Source: GCA-2718815 sp963578105 (lineage in GTDB: Bacteria; Planctomycetota; Planctomycetia; Pirellulales; Pirellulaceae). From it: a DNA stretch of 64,000 nt. Positions 27,069 through 36,080 of this stretch are shown piece by piece (position 1 is the stretch's first letter; each line of letters starts with the position of its first letter). The stretch spans positions 74,589 through 138,588 of the forward strand of contig CAUZBP010000005.1 of NCBI GenBank assembly GCA_963578105.1. Direction: 5' to 3'. The notes below the pieces were generated by a model, which saw only the letters and a program-made list of their open reading frames with translations, was not told where the DNA came from and did no database searches. Both the position numbers and the translations under genes were made by a program.

Positions 27069-28793
27069 CTAACGGATATAGCCCAAGGAGCGAAGTTGGC
27101 GCCTTGTTCGCTCGTCCAGGGGCGAGTTGATGGGGGTGTTCTCGATCGCTTCCAACCCCCGGTGCCGATAGATGAAGGCACCCTCGCGATCTGGAACCGT
27201 TCTCGAACTGATCGAGACAGGATGTATCTCCGGGTCAAAGGTGACGGCATGCGACGAGGGCTGATCATCGACGAGCACCTCGACGAGCAATTCGGCGTCA
27301 CGTGGTTCCGTCTCGAGATACAGCATCTGCAACCCGTTGCGCGGGTACGTTACCCAGCGTAGTTGGCGACCGTCCTCGAACACATCGATACTGTCCCGCC
27401 GTTCATCAAACCAGGCGGGAATAAACAGTCCGAGTCGATCGTTGTCACCGGCCAACTTCAGTGTCAGCTCATGTTTTCCCGAGCCGCGCAGGTGCAGCAG
27501 CCGATAGTCTTCCACCGCCAGGTTCGACTCGATCCGCGCGCCCAGACGCGCGGCGATCTCCGGATGCTGGTATCGCAGGTCCGTCTGTTCGTCCGGCAGA
27601 CGATAGAGTTCGAGTGACTGATCAAAAAGATTGAAGATCGCTTTCCAGGGATAGTCAATCACGCACTGTGCAACCCGCCCGTCGAGAACTGCCTTCGTCT
27701 CACTGCTGACGACACGTGGCGCGGATGGCTGACCTTCGACCCCGGGTGTCAAGTCGTGCCCCATGAAATGTTTCGGAATGTCCAGGTGGGCTGCCTCCAG
27801 AATGGTCGGACCCACATCCAGGAACGATGCCGGTGTCGCCACCAGTTGATCAGCATGCAACCCACCCGGGTAGCGGATGATCAGTGCCGCGCGGATTTCT
27901 TCTTCGTACAGGGTAGCGCCGTGCAAGGTCCAGCCATGCTCTTCGAACGCTTCGCCGTGGTCGGTTAACACGACGATCATGGTGTCGTCGTCAATCGCTT
28001 GGAACAATCGGCCCAGTTCGTGATCCAGCCAGGCGATTTCAGCGTCGTAGGCAGCGACCAGTTGATCTCGCAGGTGCGAGTTGCGCACAGGAGATTCCGG
28101 GCGGCGACCCTCCCATGCCAGCTGGTGGGCCGCAGATCCGGTCAAGGTCACATCGAATTTTTCGCACCATGTATCCGGAGCTTCGTACGGGTCATGGGCG
28201 TCAAAGTAATGCAGAAAAAGGAACCACGGCTCCTGCGGAGCGCTACCCAGCCAGCGGAGGGCCTGGCCGGTAATTGCCTCACAATTCCCTGCGGGCGTGT
28301 CGACCTCGTACTCATGCCACAGCTCGAATCCCCGACTGAACCCCCAATGAGCCCGCATCTGGCCATTGTTCACCAGCGCGGCCGTGCGGTAACCGGATTG
28401 TCGCAACAACTGAGGCCAGGTCGGAATGTGCTGCGGCAGGACACGACTGATCGAATCGACTCGATGCCGCGACGGTGGCAAGGAAGTGAACAGGGACATG
28501 TGAGACGGCAGCGTCCACGGCGCCTGCGCCCACACGTTGGCGAAGCGGACACTTCCAGAAGCGAGTCGATCGAGATTCGGAGTTGTTTCGCGAGGGTAGC
28601 CATAACAACCCAAGTGGTCAGGACGCACGGTATCAAGTGAAATCAGTACGATGTTCGGCCGGTCGTTCACGCCGCTGATTGATTCTTCACTGGACGACGG
28701 TATTTTGGTTGCCCGCTGATCAGGCTCCCACATCGTCGCGACGACTGCCAGCGCCGTCAGCAAAAGCAGAAGCAGGGCCGCACGAACTTTCAT
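27069..28793 (-). CDS. AlkP-superfamily sulfatase-like protein with Thr nucleophile (TLPSH)
   Basis: 574 residues from ATG 28793 (MKVRAALLLLLLTALAV), a clear signal peptide or anchor; no strong ribosome binding site is visible. The sulfatase-type fold begins RPNIVLISLDTVRPDHLGCYG. The active-site block reads APWTLPSHMSLFTSLPP, so the formylglycine position is Thr94 and the following Arg is His98. Later come FLFLHYFDAHDPYEAPD, AAYDAEIAWLDHELGRLF and VVLTDHGEAFEEHGW, which give the remaining metal ligands. TxPSH proteins form a widespread branch that does not depend on formylglycine, so activity may be phospho- or sulfo-ester hydrolysis by a Thr nucleophile. It is encoded about 100 bp upstream of the CBM9-like gene on the same strand. 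Confidence 0.88.
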   Translation of the reverse strand: MKVRAALLLLLLTALAVVATMWEPDQRATKIPSSSEESISGVNDRPNIVLISLDTVRPDHLGCYGYPRETTPNLDRLASGSVRFANVWAQAPWTLPSHMSLFTSLPPSRHRVDSISRVLPQHIPTWPQLLRQSGYRTAALVNNGQMRAHWGFSRGFELWHEYEVDTPAGNCEAITGQALRWLGSAPQEPWFLFLHYFDAHDPYEAPDTWCEKFDVTLTGSAAHQLAWEGRRPESPVRNSHLRDQLVAAYDAEIAWLDHELGRLFQAIDDDTMIVVLTDHGEAFEEHGWTLHGATLYEEEIRAALIIRYPGGLHADQLVATPASFLDVGPTILEAAHLDIPKHFMGHDLTPGVEGQPSAPRVVSSETKAVLDGRVAQCVIDYPWKAIFNLFDQSLELYRLPDEQTDLRYQHPEIAARLGARIESNLAVEDYRLLHLRGSGKHELTLKLAGDNDRLGLFIPAWFDERRDSIDVFEDGRQLRWVTYPRNGLQMLYLETEPRDAELLVEVLVDDQPSSHAVTFDPEIHPVSISSRTVPDREGAFIYRHRGLEAIENTPINSPLDERTRRQLRSLGYIR

Positions 28794-29172
28794 GACGTTG
28801 GTCACTGGTGCACCTTGATTTCGTCCCGTCCTCACACGGCGGCACTGCTTGCCCGTCATGCGACTGGCTTGATCTCGTCCGGACCGGACCTGCGGGAATG
28901 TCCAGGCGAAACAATGGTTCACTCTCTCCGGCCGGGGATTCGTGCGGGAAGTCAGCCTGGATCGTGTTGCCACGGAAAGGGCAACCATGGGAGACAGGAT
29001 GCCTGGCAAGTGGTCCCGCGGCCATCCCCGTGGCACGCCGAAGGCCCCTATTGTAACTGCTGTATAAATGGTCTTCCAGTGTGTCAAACTCGGTACGATA
29101 CGCCCCACCAACTCCCGTTTCACCCACAGACCGCCATGCGATTATTGCTTCTGGCAATCACCCTGCTTCACG
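28794..29172. other. Intergenic, no supported gene
   Basis: About 380 bp upstream of the TLPSH sulfatase-like gene. Open frames on both strands lack start signals and recognisable motifs. The promoter of the minus-strand gene must lie at its left end; the right end merges with the C-terminal remnant at 29173. Confidence 0.4.
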
Positions 29173-29256
29173 CTGACGGAGTTGATCGGCAGGACCGTCC
29201 GGCTGCGATTTCGTTTGAGACTGGCGGATCTGTATGCTTTTCAGATCACACGCTGA
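29173..29256 (+). pseudogene. Remnant of a glycosidase-like C-terminus
   Basis: The last 27 codons of a plus-strand frame read LTELIGRTVRLRFRLRLADL followed by YAFQITR and stop. This is close to the closing strand of many secreted planctomycete glycosidase/sialidase-like proteins (LxGKPVRLRFxLRDADLYxFxF). Upstream, the frame has no similarity and no start signal, so only the 3' tip survives. An overlapping frame at 29136-29387 has a signal-peptide-like start but no sensible continuation, and I do not call it. Confidence 0.45.
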
Positions 29257-29377
29257 GCACGTGGGTTTGCAAACGACAATGGCGGACACGAAGCACCCCG
29301 CGCGCTGGGGCCGGCAGGCGAATCCATGGACTCACTGGACCGGAAGACCGCTTCGACAGTTTTAGCCCGACGAACAC

Positions 29378-32300
29378 TCAGTCTTGAATCTCATAGATAT
29401 GTACCGAGGTTGGGCCATAGTTGTATCCGTACCCCGACGGCATCATGCGGGGGAGTTCTCTGTCGGGGTCCTTGACGTAGCCCATCATGTCGCCTTCGAC
29501 GGCGTAGGCCTCGTGCCCGTAGGTATCGGTGCCGACGAAGTCATCGGTGAAGTAGCCGTCTTGGGCGGTGATGGTGCGTTGTTCGAAGAGAGCTTTGATT
29601 TTGGTTCCTTTGGTGAGTCCGGGCACGTTGATTTTAACATCGGGCAGAAGGGCGCGGTCGATGCCGACAGTGTCTTCGCAGAAGACGCGGGCGGTTTTTC
29701 CGTTGCGCTGCAGGGCGGTGTAGTCCCAGTGTGCGTCGCCGTCTTTGCTGAGATAGGCGAAGCCGTCGACAAGTTTTCCGGTGAGGCCGACTTGATCGGC
29801 GTCGATTTCGATACGATGCCAGGAGCCGGCGGCGGGCAGTTTGCCGAGAGGAAAGAAGTGTTCAGCTTGGTAGGCGATTCGATCGACTGTGGCGCGGCCG
29901 GCGTCTGAGCCGGCTTTGAGGCCGTCGGCGAATTCGCGGCCCATGACTTTGACAGCGCGGTCGTAGGTGGCGTCATCCGCAATGTAGAAGATCTCGTGCC
30001 ATACTGAATGGTTGAGTTCGGTGTACATGAGGATGTTGCCATAAGCGACACGGAATTCCTCGTAGTCAAAGTCGCCGAGGACGACGTTGTGCATGAATCT
30101 GCCGTCACCGCGTACGGCGAGCATGGCCCAATCTGGTTTGTCGTCGGGATCGAAGTAAACGTATTGGATGATCTTGTCGCCGGATTGGATCATTTCGGGC
30201 ATGGGCATGCCTCGGAATCCGTGGATGCGGACGCCCCCGGGCTGGGGCCACATGGTGTTGACGGAGTCGCCGGTGTGGCTGGCGCGGCCGGAGTGCTTGA
30301 TGTCGGTGTTCCAGTCCCAGTTGCCGGTGGCGATGGGGCCACAATTGGTGGCGAGGATGTAGGTCTTGCCTTGGTGGCTGGTGACTTTGTGGGAGAGGTT
30401 GGCGGGTTCGATGGTGATGTTGGGGGCGGGGTCCGTGCCGTTAAGAGGGGCTTCCAGGGCGCGGAGTTCTCCGGCGAGACCACGGAGGAAGGAGGGGTCG
30501 CCGATGCCCTGAATCATGGAGGTGCCGACGGAGCCGCGGACGATGTTTTCGTAGGTTTCGAAGCGGAGGCGCTCGTAGGGATGGTTCTCGTAGAGTTGGG
30601 GGAGGTAGGCCCACGCGGTGGGGCGATCGGGGTGGGCGCGTTTCATGTAGGGCGTCCAGATGACGTTGAAATCCATGGGGCCCCACATTTCGGTTTCGGC
30701 GTGGTTGATGTCGTACCAGACGAGCTTGGACAGCCACCATGCGTTGTAAGCCCCGCTGGTACTGATGGCCAGCGGCCGCCCGGTCAATTCTGCGATCCAC
30801 TCGTTCATTGCTCGATGTTTGGCAACTTGGTCAGCATTCTCAACATCGATTGTCCCCTCCCAACCGCCAGTTTGTATCGTCACGATGTTCTTCAGGCCGC
30901 CCGCTTCTACAAATTGGACCAGGGCCTCTTGCTCTGCGGAAGTCAATTGAACGTTGGGCCTGGTTCCACCGCCACTGTCGCCCGGCGGTTTGGCCTGCAG
31001 CGCGTAGATGTTGAGGGTGTTCCAAGCGTCCTGGATGCTGGCGAGGTCACCGACATTCCAGAGGCGGTGCCCGGTGAGGCCGAGTTGGGCGATGATTTCC
31101 GGGGTGTGGTAGATGCGTTGCTGCTGGTGGGTAGCGCCGGTGATGAATTTGGGTTCGCCGTTGATGAGCAGGGCGCCGTCATCGCGGATGGAGACGGATT
31201 CGATAGGAGGCAGGGCCGGGCGCTGGTCCATGCGGCAGAAGGGGTCGGATTGATCGGTGAATAGTTCGTTACCGCCGGCGTCGAGTCCGCGCAGGACGAG
31301 GACGGTGTCGCGGACAGGGTAATCGTGGGGCCAAACCTTCAACGGGCTTAGATCGACTTGAGTGACGATAAGGTTGTTGCGGTCGACCCACCACTGCGGT
31401 GATGGCAGGTTGAACTCGTAGCTTTGTTCTTTCTCGGTGGGTAAGTCGGTGATCGTGGATTGGAACGCTGCCCGCAGATCATCCCATGTCTGCGAGCTGA
31501 GGACTTCGCCGGTGGCGGCGAGCTTCAACTGCATTTCCAGTTTGGTCACTTTGCTGAGGGTTTCATCGGAGACGCCGAGGTTCATGGAGACGGTGACCGG
31601 ATTCTCCTGGGGTAGGTTGTAGGATCGGGCGACGTCAAAATCAACGACGACGGGCCACGTATTGAAGGCGTAGTGGGCGCCTGTGATCAAGTTATCATCG
31701 CGCACCAGGGCAACGCGGAAGGTGGCTTGTTTTTCGAGGTCGGCGGCGAGGTGGTGGACGGTGTAGGGGACGGTGAGCACGGCACGTTGGCCGGGCGCAA
31801 CGTGGATGGACTTTGAGGCCGTGTCGACACTTTCTCTGCCGGGGAACGTGGTGGTCAGTCGCAGTTGATAGTTGCCGGCCTCGCCGCCGTTACTGAACTG
31901 GTAGGTCAGTGTGTTGTCGCCGACACGTCGTTGGCCGAAGTCGAGTTTGGCATCGGTTGCGAGGTCGGGCGAGGGTTGGACTGGTGCCGGGATGGTGACG
32001 CCTCGTGCGCGGAGTTGGTCGACGGAGGCGGTGCGTTCTGTGACGCGGACGTCGTCCCACCAGACGGTGCCGACCTGGAGGGATTGGGGTCGGGTGCCGG
32101 AGTCGTCGAGGGTATGTGCGTTGAAGCCCCGGGCGCAGAGTCGCGCGCGAACACCCTTGACGGAGCGGGGCTGGCCGGTGTCAGGGTCGATCGGCGTGGC
32201 AAAAAACTTGCGCACCCACCGCCAGTCGAACGTGCCGTTGCCATACAGAAAGGAGCCGCCAGTGCTATACTCGGGCGAGCGCGGCCGCTGGGCGGGCATC

Positions 32301-33364
32301 CACACGCCCTCTTCGTCCACACAGCGAATATCAATTAACATGATCCGGTCGGCCCGTACGAAGGCGGAGACTTCTATGACGCCGGGCGTGGTTTGATTGA
32401 GTTGGATGAGATTGGATTCGACGAATTTTTCGTCGCCGGGGTAGACGTCGAAGCGGAGGGATTGTTTGCCGGAGTGGGCGATCATGTCGTCGAGTTGGAC
32501 TGGACCTCGGTTGGGTCGGAAGGCGTGGTTCCAATCGGTCCAGACGTAGTAGGTTGGGCCGATGGCGCGGAATTTTTGTTGTTTGGACCAACCGCTGATG
32601 TCATCGGATTTTTTGCCGTGTTCGAAGGAGGGATTGGGCAGGAGGTTCGGAGTGTCGTGCAAACGTGTCTGAATCACCACATCATCAAAAGATCCCGGAC
32701 CTTTCAGCGTGACTGCCACGGATTGCTCCGGGCCGCCGACTTCAGCGGCAGGCAGTTCAACCGACAGCACATGCCACTGATTTCCTGCTGGCGCCGTGGC
32801 CTGCGCCGAACCAAGTTGAAGAGTTCCGCCACCGCGGCACCGGACAGTCGCCTTCCACGGCTGATTGAATCTTGGGCGGTCGACATCCCGTACCGGAATC
32901 GGCCTGTTTTCGCCACCGCCCCATGCTCCGCCCCCGTGTTGCGATACGGCACGCGGATAGGATTGTGTCGCGCTGGAATTGGCTCCCAGCTGGAGTGCGT
33001 GTTTTCCATCCTGCGAGATTCGTTCGATAAGCTTTGCGTCACCGTTCAGTTTCCAATAGTCGGGTCTCAGATCTTTCTGGTTATAGAACCAGTCACCTTT
33101 GAAGCTGAGCACGTGGCCCTCGGCGTTGGCGTTGATGAAATCCTCCTCGAATCCAGGATTCTTCACCATATTACCGGACCAGCCCGTCTCCGGTTGCCAC
33201 GCTTTGTATTGCCGGTCGATGCGGCCTGAGCCCAGCGAAACCTTGCCGCTGGAACCCTTGAACACCGTTTCAGAAGCGCTCGCCATGTTGCAGTCCAAGC
33301 TGCAGGCCAGCAGGGTCACGGTAACTGCTGCAAGCGTGCAAAGGACTTGAGTTCGGTTCGACAT
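29378..33364 (-). CDS. Very large secreted carbohydrate-active protein (CBM-like domains plus catalytic-like core)
   Basis: 1328 residues from ATG 33364, set by AGGAG 7 nt upstream and followed by a signal peptide (MSNRTQVLCTLAAVTVTLLA). The N-terminal 300 residues hold two CBM4/9-like segments, each opening with the typical NPGFEEDF or NPSFEHGKK motif. The middle (about 540-800) is beta-rich, with repeated strand patterns. A glycosidase-like core starts near SIRDDGALLINGEPKFITGA, followed by LGLTGHRLWNVGDL, the pattern of a (beta/alpha)8 glycosidase entry. Later come AYNAWWLSKLVWYDINHAETEMWGP and VIWTPYM. I cannot name a CAZy family. The coding strand is unusually C/A-rich compared with its neighbours. 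Confidence 0.82.
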   Translation of the reverse strand: MSNRTQVLCTLAAVTVTLLACSLDCNMASASETVFKGSSGKVSLGSGRIDRQYKAWQPETGWSGNMVKNPGFEEDFINANAEGHVLSFKGDWFYNQKDLRPDYWKLNGDAKLIERISQDGKHALQLGANSSATQSYPRAVSQHGGGAWGGGENRPIPVRDVDRPRFNQPWKATVRCRGGGTLQLGSAQATAPAGNQWHVLSVELPAAEVGGPEQSVAVTLKGPGSFDDVVIQTRLHDTPNLLPNPSFEHGKKSDDISGWSKQQKFRAIGPTYYVWTDWNHAFRPNRGPVQLDDMIAHSGKQSLRFDVYPGDEKFVESNLIQLNQTTPGVIEVSAFVRADRIMLIDIRCVDEEGVWMPAQRPRSPEYSTGGSFLYGNGTFDWRWVRKFFATPIDPDTGQPRSVKGVRARLCARGFNAHTLDDSGTRPQSLQVGTVWWDDVRVTERTASVDQLRARGVTIPAPVQPSPDLATDAKLDFGQRRVGDNTLTYQFSNGGEAGNYQLRLTTTFPGRESVDTASKSIHVAPGQRAVLTVPYTVHHLAADLEKQATFRVALVRDDNLITGAHYAFNTWPVVVDFDVARSYNLPQENPVTVSMNLGVSDETLSKVTKLEMQLKLAATGEVLSSQTWDDLRAAFQSTITDLPTEKEQSYEFNLPSPQWWVDRNNLIVTQVDLSPLKVWPHDYPVRDTVLVLRGLDAGGNELFTDQSDPFCRMDQRPALPPIESVSIRDDGALLINGEPKFITGATHQQQRIYHTPEIIAQLGLTGHRLWNVGDLASIQDAWNTLNIYALQAKPPGDSGGGTRPNVQLTSAEQEALVQFVEAGGLKNIVTIQTGGWEGTIDVENADQVAKHRAMNEWIAELTGRPLAISTSGAYNAWWLSKLVWYDINHAETEMWGPMDFNVIWTPYMKRAHPDRPTAWAYLPQLYENHPYERLRFETYENIVRGSVGTSMIQGIGDPSFLRGLAGELRALEAPLNGTDPAPNITIEPANLSHKVTSHQGKTYILATNCGPIATGNWDWNTDIKHSGRASHTGDSVNTMWPQPGGVRIHGFRGMPMPEMIQSGDKIIQYVYFDPDDKPDWAMLAVRGDGRFMHNVVLGDFDYEEFRVAYGNILMYTELNHSVWHEIFYIADDATYDRAVKVMGREFADGLKAGSDAGRATVDRIAYQAEHFFPLGKLPAAGSWHRIEIDADQVGLTGKLVDGFAYLSKDGDAHWDYTALQRNGKTARVFCEDTVGIDRALLPDVKINVPGLTKGTKIKALFEQRTITAQDGYFTDDFVGTDTYGHEAYAVEGDMMGYVKDPDRELPRMMPSGYGYNYGPTSVHIYEIQD

Positions 33365-33371
33365 GTCGCTG

Positions 33372-33376
33372 CTCCT
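33372..33376 (-). promoter_or_regulatory. Shine-Dalgarno AGGAG for the 1328-residue protein
   Basis: AGGAG on the minus strand, 7 nt before ATG 33364. It rules out the extension to 33715, which would run through the dispersed repeat. Confidence 0.7.
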
Positions 33377-33644
33377 GTGAATTATTTTTTTTATTAGCCG
33401 TATTGGCTGGGAAAGAATTTTCGTTACACGGGGACTCCATGGGCGACTTGTCCCTGGATCTCGGTCAGTCCCATCTCGCAAACCTCGTAACGGGTTGTGA
33501 GCCGTCGGTGGTCCAGGCCAGGTAGATGCGGAACCGGGGCAAGCAGATCGCCAATGGTCAGGACGTCTTTTAGGGCGTCCCCATCTGGCTGGCTGGCAAC
33601 GCCCAATCGTCCCGTCTGCTGACAGGAAGTCTAATAGCTGAACC
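33377..33644. other. Long leader region between repeat copy 1 and the 33364 start
   Basis: About 270 bp. A 60-codon minus-strand frame (33424-33606) has no start signal or known motif, and I do not call it. Near 33621-33634 a second, imperfect copy of the repeat's left edge (GACAGGAAGTCTAA) precedes the true one, as if the repeat end had been partly duplicated. Confidence 0.4.
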
Positions 33645-33760
33645 GATAGGAAGTTTAAACTACCAGCACAGTCTGTCAATGTTCCAGAAGACTTGTGGCC
33701 TCTGTTTCGCCCCATTCTTTGGTACGCAGGGAAAGTTTAAACTGCAGACTGTACAATCTG
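33645..33760 (-). repeat. Dispersed GTTTAAAC-armed repeat, copy 1
   Basis: About 115 bp running from GATAGGAAGTTTAAAC to GTTTAAACTGCAGACTGTAC. Two arms carry the 10-bp palindrome AGTTTAAACT about 85 bp apart. Just inside the arms, ACAGTCTG and CAGACTGT form an 8-bp inverted repeat. The core contains CAGAAGACTTGTGGCCTCTG. Copy 2 (35841) matches almost base for base; copy 3 (43188) is diverged and shorter. It lies about 280 bp before the 33364 start and 165 bp after the stop of the gene upstream. Confidence 0.92.
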
Positions 33761-33925
33761 ATCCCCTCCCGCTGGGTCATGGCGGAGTGATCGCGAAGGG
33801 CTCGCACGGTAAACTCCGTGGTCCCTTCGGGTACCCAGAACCACCACCGCCGTGGGACAATGGGCCAAAACACCGACGGGCGTCGTCGTCGAGAGAGAAC
33901 CACCTCGAGTCTCGCGACTGACACG

Positions 33926-35806
33926 TCAGCGTACCGGGATCTTCCCATCGTCATGCCATGGCGCCGCGTAACTCGGCACATTTACGAACCGCCGTATACC
34001 GATCTCGAGCGTTCCCACGGAGCCTGGCTCGAGCCTGACGTTCAGGTGCTTGTGAGGGATCATCTCGCGCTTGCCTGCATGGGCGACGCTGGTGAATCGG
34101 TGCTCGCCGTAGGCGCCGGCCTGCACGATCACCTCGCGCTTCTCGGACGGATGCAGGTTGACGAGCGTCAGCGTGATCCCCGCTGAGTCGATCTTCTCGA
34201 CGAGTGCAGCAACGTCTCGGGGCAGGCCGGCTCGCCGCCGCGAGGGATCGAAGTAGCGCACCCGAGTGTGGAGCAGGCCGCCGTGATAGATGTAGCCCGG
34301 GCCGCCGAGAGTGAGCTGAACCAGGCCCTCGGTGATGACGGGATTGAGGGCTTGCCAGTGATGAACATCTTGCTCGTCGACCGTCGTGCGATCGTTGCGG
34401 ATCAACTGCAGACGGCGGAGGGTCTCGGCGTAGTTCTGCCGGAGAATCCGCACCGGAAACTCCGGGTTCTTCCCCTGGAGGAAGCTGATCCAGGGACGCT
34501 CGTTGTTGTCGTCGCCCTTGGCCTTTCGATAGGGCACGGTGTTCCACTGGCTCGTATCATCGTGCTTCGTGACTCGCTGCCAGTCTTCGTCCTGCTCCGA
34601 GGCGTACCAGAGATTGATGAGGTACTTCGAATCCAACACTTGGTAGCTGTACCATCCATCGTCCTTGTACTTGTGGGGCACCACGAAACGGCCGTTCTCC
34701 TCCCGACCCTGTCGCGTGACCACATCGATCTGTGAGCGAGGCAACGCCAGGAAGCTCGCGTCACCGGTGACCAGAAGCGCGTTGGTGGCGCCAATCGTCG
34801 TCGACTCGAGCAGATTGAAGAAACCATGCGGCCAACGCCAGCCGTAGTATCCTCCCCACCACTTTCCGTCCATGTGCTCGCCGATTTCCCCGGAGAGCCC
34901 GACGTTGTCCGGAAGGATGCCGCCATTTCGACGCGTTCGCTCCATCCACGCCTTGACGTAGTCGACGATCCATTGCTTGTACTTGTCGTCGCCCGTGTAC
35001 ATATACGCGTTGAGGATCAAGCTCGTTGCGGTCAGATTAAGAGGTACGTCGCCACGCATCATGCGGCTGTTGAGCGCCTCGAGAATATACGGAAACTTGG
35101 CATCATCATTCCACGCTGCGCTTTCTGTGACGTTTGGGATGTCGGCGAAAGGGAGAGGATAGTTCGCAAGCACTGGCCTGTGCGTCACCCAGTCCTCGGC
35201 GCTATTGACAAACCGCGGCCCGCGGCTGCCGTTGATCGGTGAGCGAATCAGCTTGCGCTCGGCGTCCCAGTTCGGTGCCTTCGGGTTCTCACCCATGTAG
35301 AGGCCCGCGAACTTGAGCGCACGATCACGGTCCCTCTTGACGGTGGGATCAGCGAGACCGAAGGAGTAGAGGTAAACGGAGCTCTCCCCGTGGTGCATCC
35401 AATCGTAGTAGCCGTCGAACTCCTCGTGGACCTGACCGTACTCCGTGAATTGTCGCGTGACGCCATCCCAGAGCGTGCGCGAAAGGGAGTGGATCTTCTC
35501 CGGACCGCCGAGCGCGTAGTAAAGCGGGAAGTTGTGAAAGCTCTCGTAGCCGTCGTCTGACCCGTCCATGCCGGGCCACTTCTCGCGCCAGACGAGGGTG
35601 CCGTCCGGGCGGGTGTACTTCGCGACGAATTCAAGCGCTGCCGGCTCCATGCGCTCGAGGAGAAACCGCTGCCAGATCGCCCACTCCGGCGGTGGCGCGG
35701 GCGTTACAACGTGGACAGTTCTGACTTCCTCTGGCTTCGCTTCGGCACCACCGGCAAGTGCAGCATGGACAACGAGCAGTAGCGTCAAGTGGACGAGGCT
35801 CTTCAT
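33926..35806 (-). CDS. Secreted alpha/alpha-toroid-like protein, function unknown
   Basis: 626 residues from ATG 35806 (MKSLVHLTLLLVVHAALAGG), a clear signal peptide with GGAG 7 nt upstream. The body looks like an (alpha/alpha) barrel of the kind found in glycan lyases and hydrolases: WAIWQRFLLERMEPAALEFV, YDWMHHGESSVYLYSFGLADP, LNSRMMRGDVPLNLTATSLIL, DGKWWGGYYGWRWPHGF. The last 120 residues are beta-rich (LTLVNLHPSEKREVIVQAG). I do not recognise a named family. It stands alone between two same-orientation copies of the dispersed repeat. Downstream of its stop, another minus-strand frame (33767-33925) reads like a beta-domain end (RRWWFWVPEGTTEFTVRA), so the original protein may have been longer. 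Confidence 0.75.
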   Translation of the reverse strand: MKSLVHLTLLLVVHAALAGGAEAKPEEVRTVHVVTPAPPPEWAIWQRFLLERMEPAALEFVAKYTRPDGTLVWREKWPGMDGSDDGYESFHNFPLYYALGGPEKIHSLSRTLWDGVTRQFTEYGQVHEEFDGYYDWMHHGESSVYLYSFGLADPTVKRDRDRALKFAGLYMGENPKAPNWDAERKLIRSPINGSRGPRFVNSAEDWVTHRPVLANYPLPFADIPNVTESAAWNDDAKFPYILEALNSRMMRGDVPLNLTATSLILNAYMYTGDDKYKQWIVDYVKAWMERTRRNGGILPDNVGLSGEIGEHMDGKWWGGYYGWRWPHGFFNLLESTTIGATNALLVTGDASFLALPRSQIDVVTRQGREENGRFVVPHKYKDDGWYSYQVLDSKYLINLWYASEQDEDWQRVTKHDDTSQWNTVPYRKAKGDDNNERPWISFLQGKNPEFPVRILRQNYAETLRRLQLIRNDRTTVDEQDVHHWQALNPVITEGLVQLTLGGPGYIYHGGLLHTRVRYFDPSRRRAGLPRDVAALVEKIDSAGITLTLVNLHPSEKREVIVQAGAYGEHRFTSVAHAGKREMIPHKHLNVRLEPGSVGTLEIGIRRFVNVPSYAAPWHDDGKIPVR

Positions 35807-35840
35807 CGGCGTTCTCCGCTGAAGGGACGTGAGCTTGACT

Positions 35841-35960
35841 GATAGGAAGTTTAAACTACCAGCACTGTCTGTCAACGTTCCAGAAGACTTGTGGCCTCTG
35901 TTTGGCCCCATTCTTTGGCACGCCTGAGAGGAAGTTTAAACTGCAGACTGTACAACCTGG
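35841..35960 (-). repeat. Dispersed GTTTAAAC-armed repeat, copy 2
   Basis: About 120 bp, same orientation as copy 1 and nearly identical. Left arm GATAGGAAGTTTAAACTACC, core GACTTGTGGCCTCTGTTTGG, right arm GGAAGTTTAAACTGCAGACT. Small differences (ACTGTCTG for ACAGTCTG, and an extra GAGAG before the right arm) show it is not a recent perfect copy. It begins 35 bp upstream of the 35806 start and ends 121 bp past the stop of the GT81 gene. Confidence 0.92.
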
Positions 35961-36080
35961 TCGACTCCCACCTACGGTTCCGGCCTCTTCGTCCCCCATC
36001 CTCCACCGTTTTCGGCTTTTGCCTGTTCTGCCACTCTCGCAGCGATCCTGGTGGATCATTGCCACGGGGCCGACCATCAT

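Noticed and set aside
30008..31264. 418-codon plus-strand open frame inside the 1328-residue gene
   Set aside because: Gly/Val-rich with no motif, no ribosome binding site, and exactly antisense to a motif-bearing protein. It results from the C/A bias of the true strand.
33424..33606. 60-codon minus-strand frame in the leader of the 33364 gene
   Set aside because: Considered as a transposase remnant; no recognisable catalytic residues and no start signal.
33676..33981. Minus-strand frame running through repeat copy 1
   Set aside because: The repeat part is clearly non-coding, since the same text appears in different frames at copies 2 and 3. Only the WWFWVPEGTTEFTV part is mentioned, as a possible old protein end.
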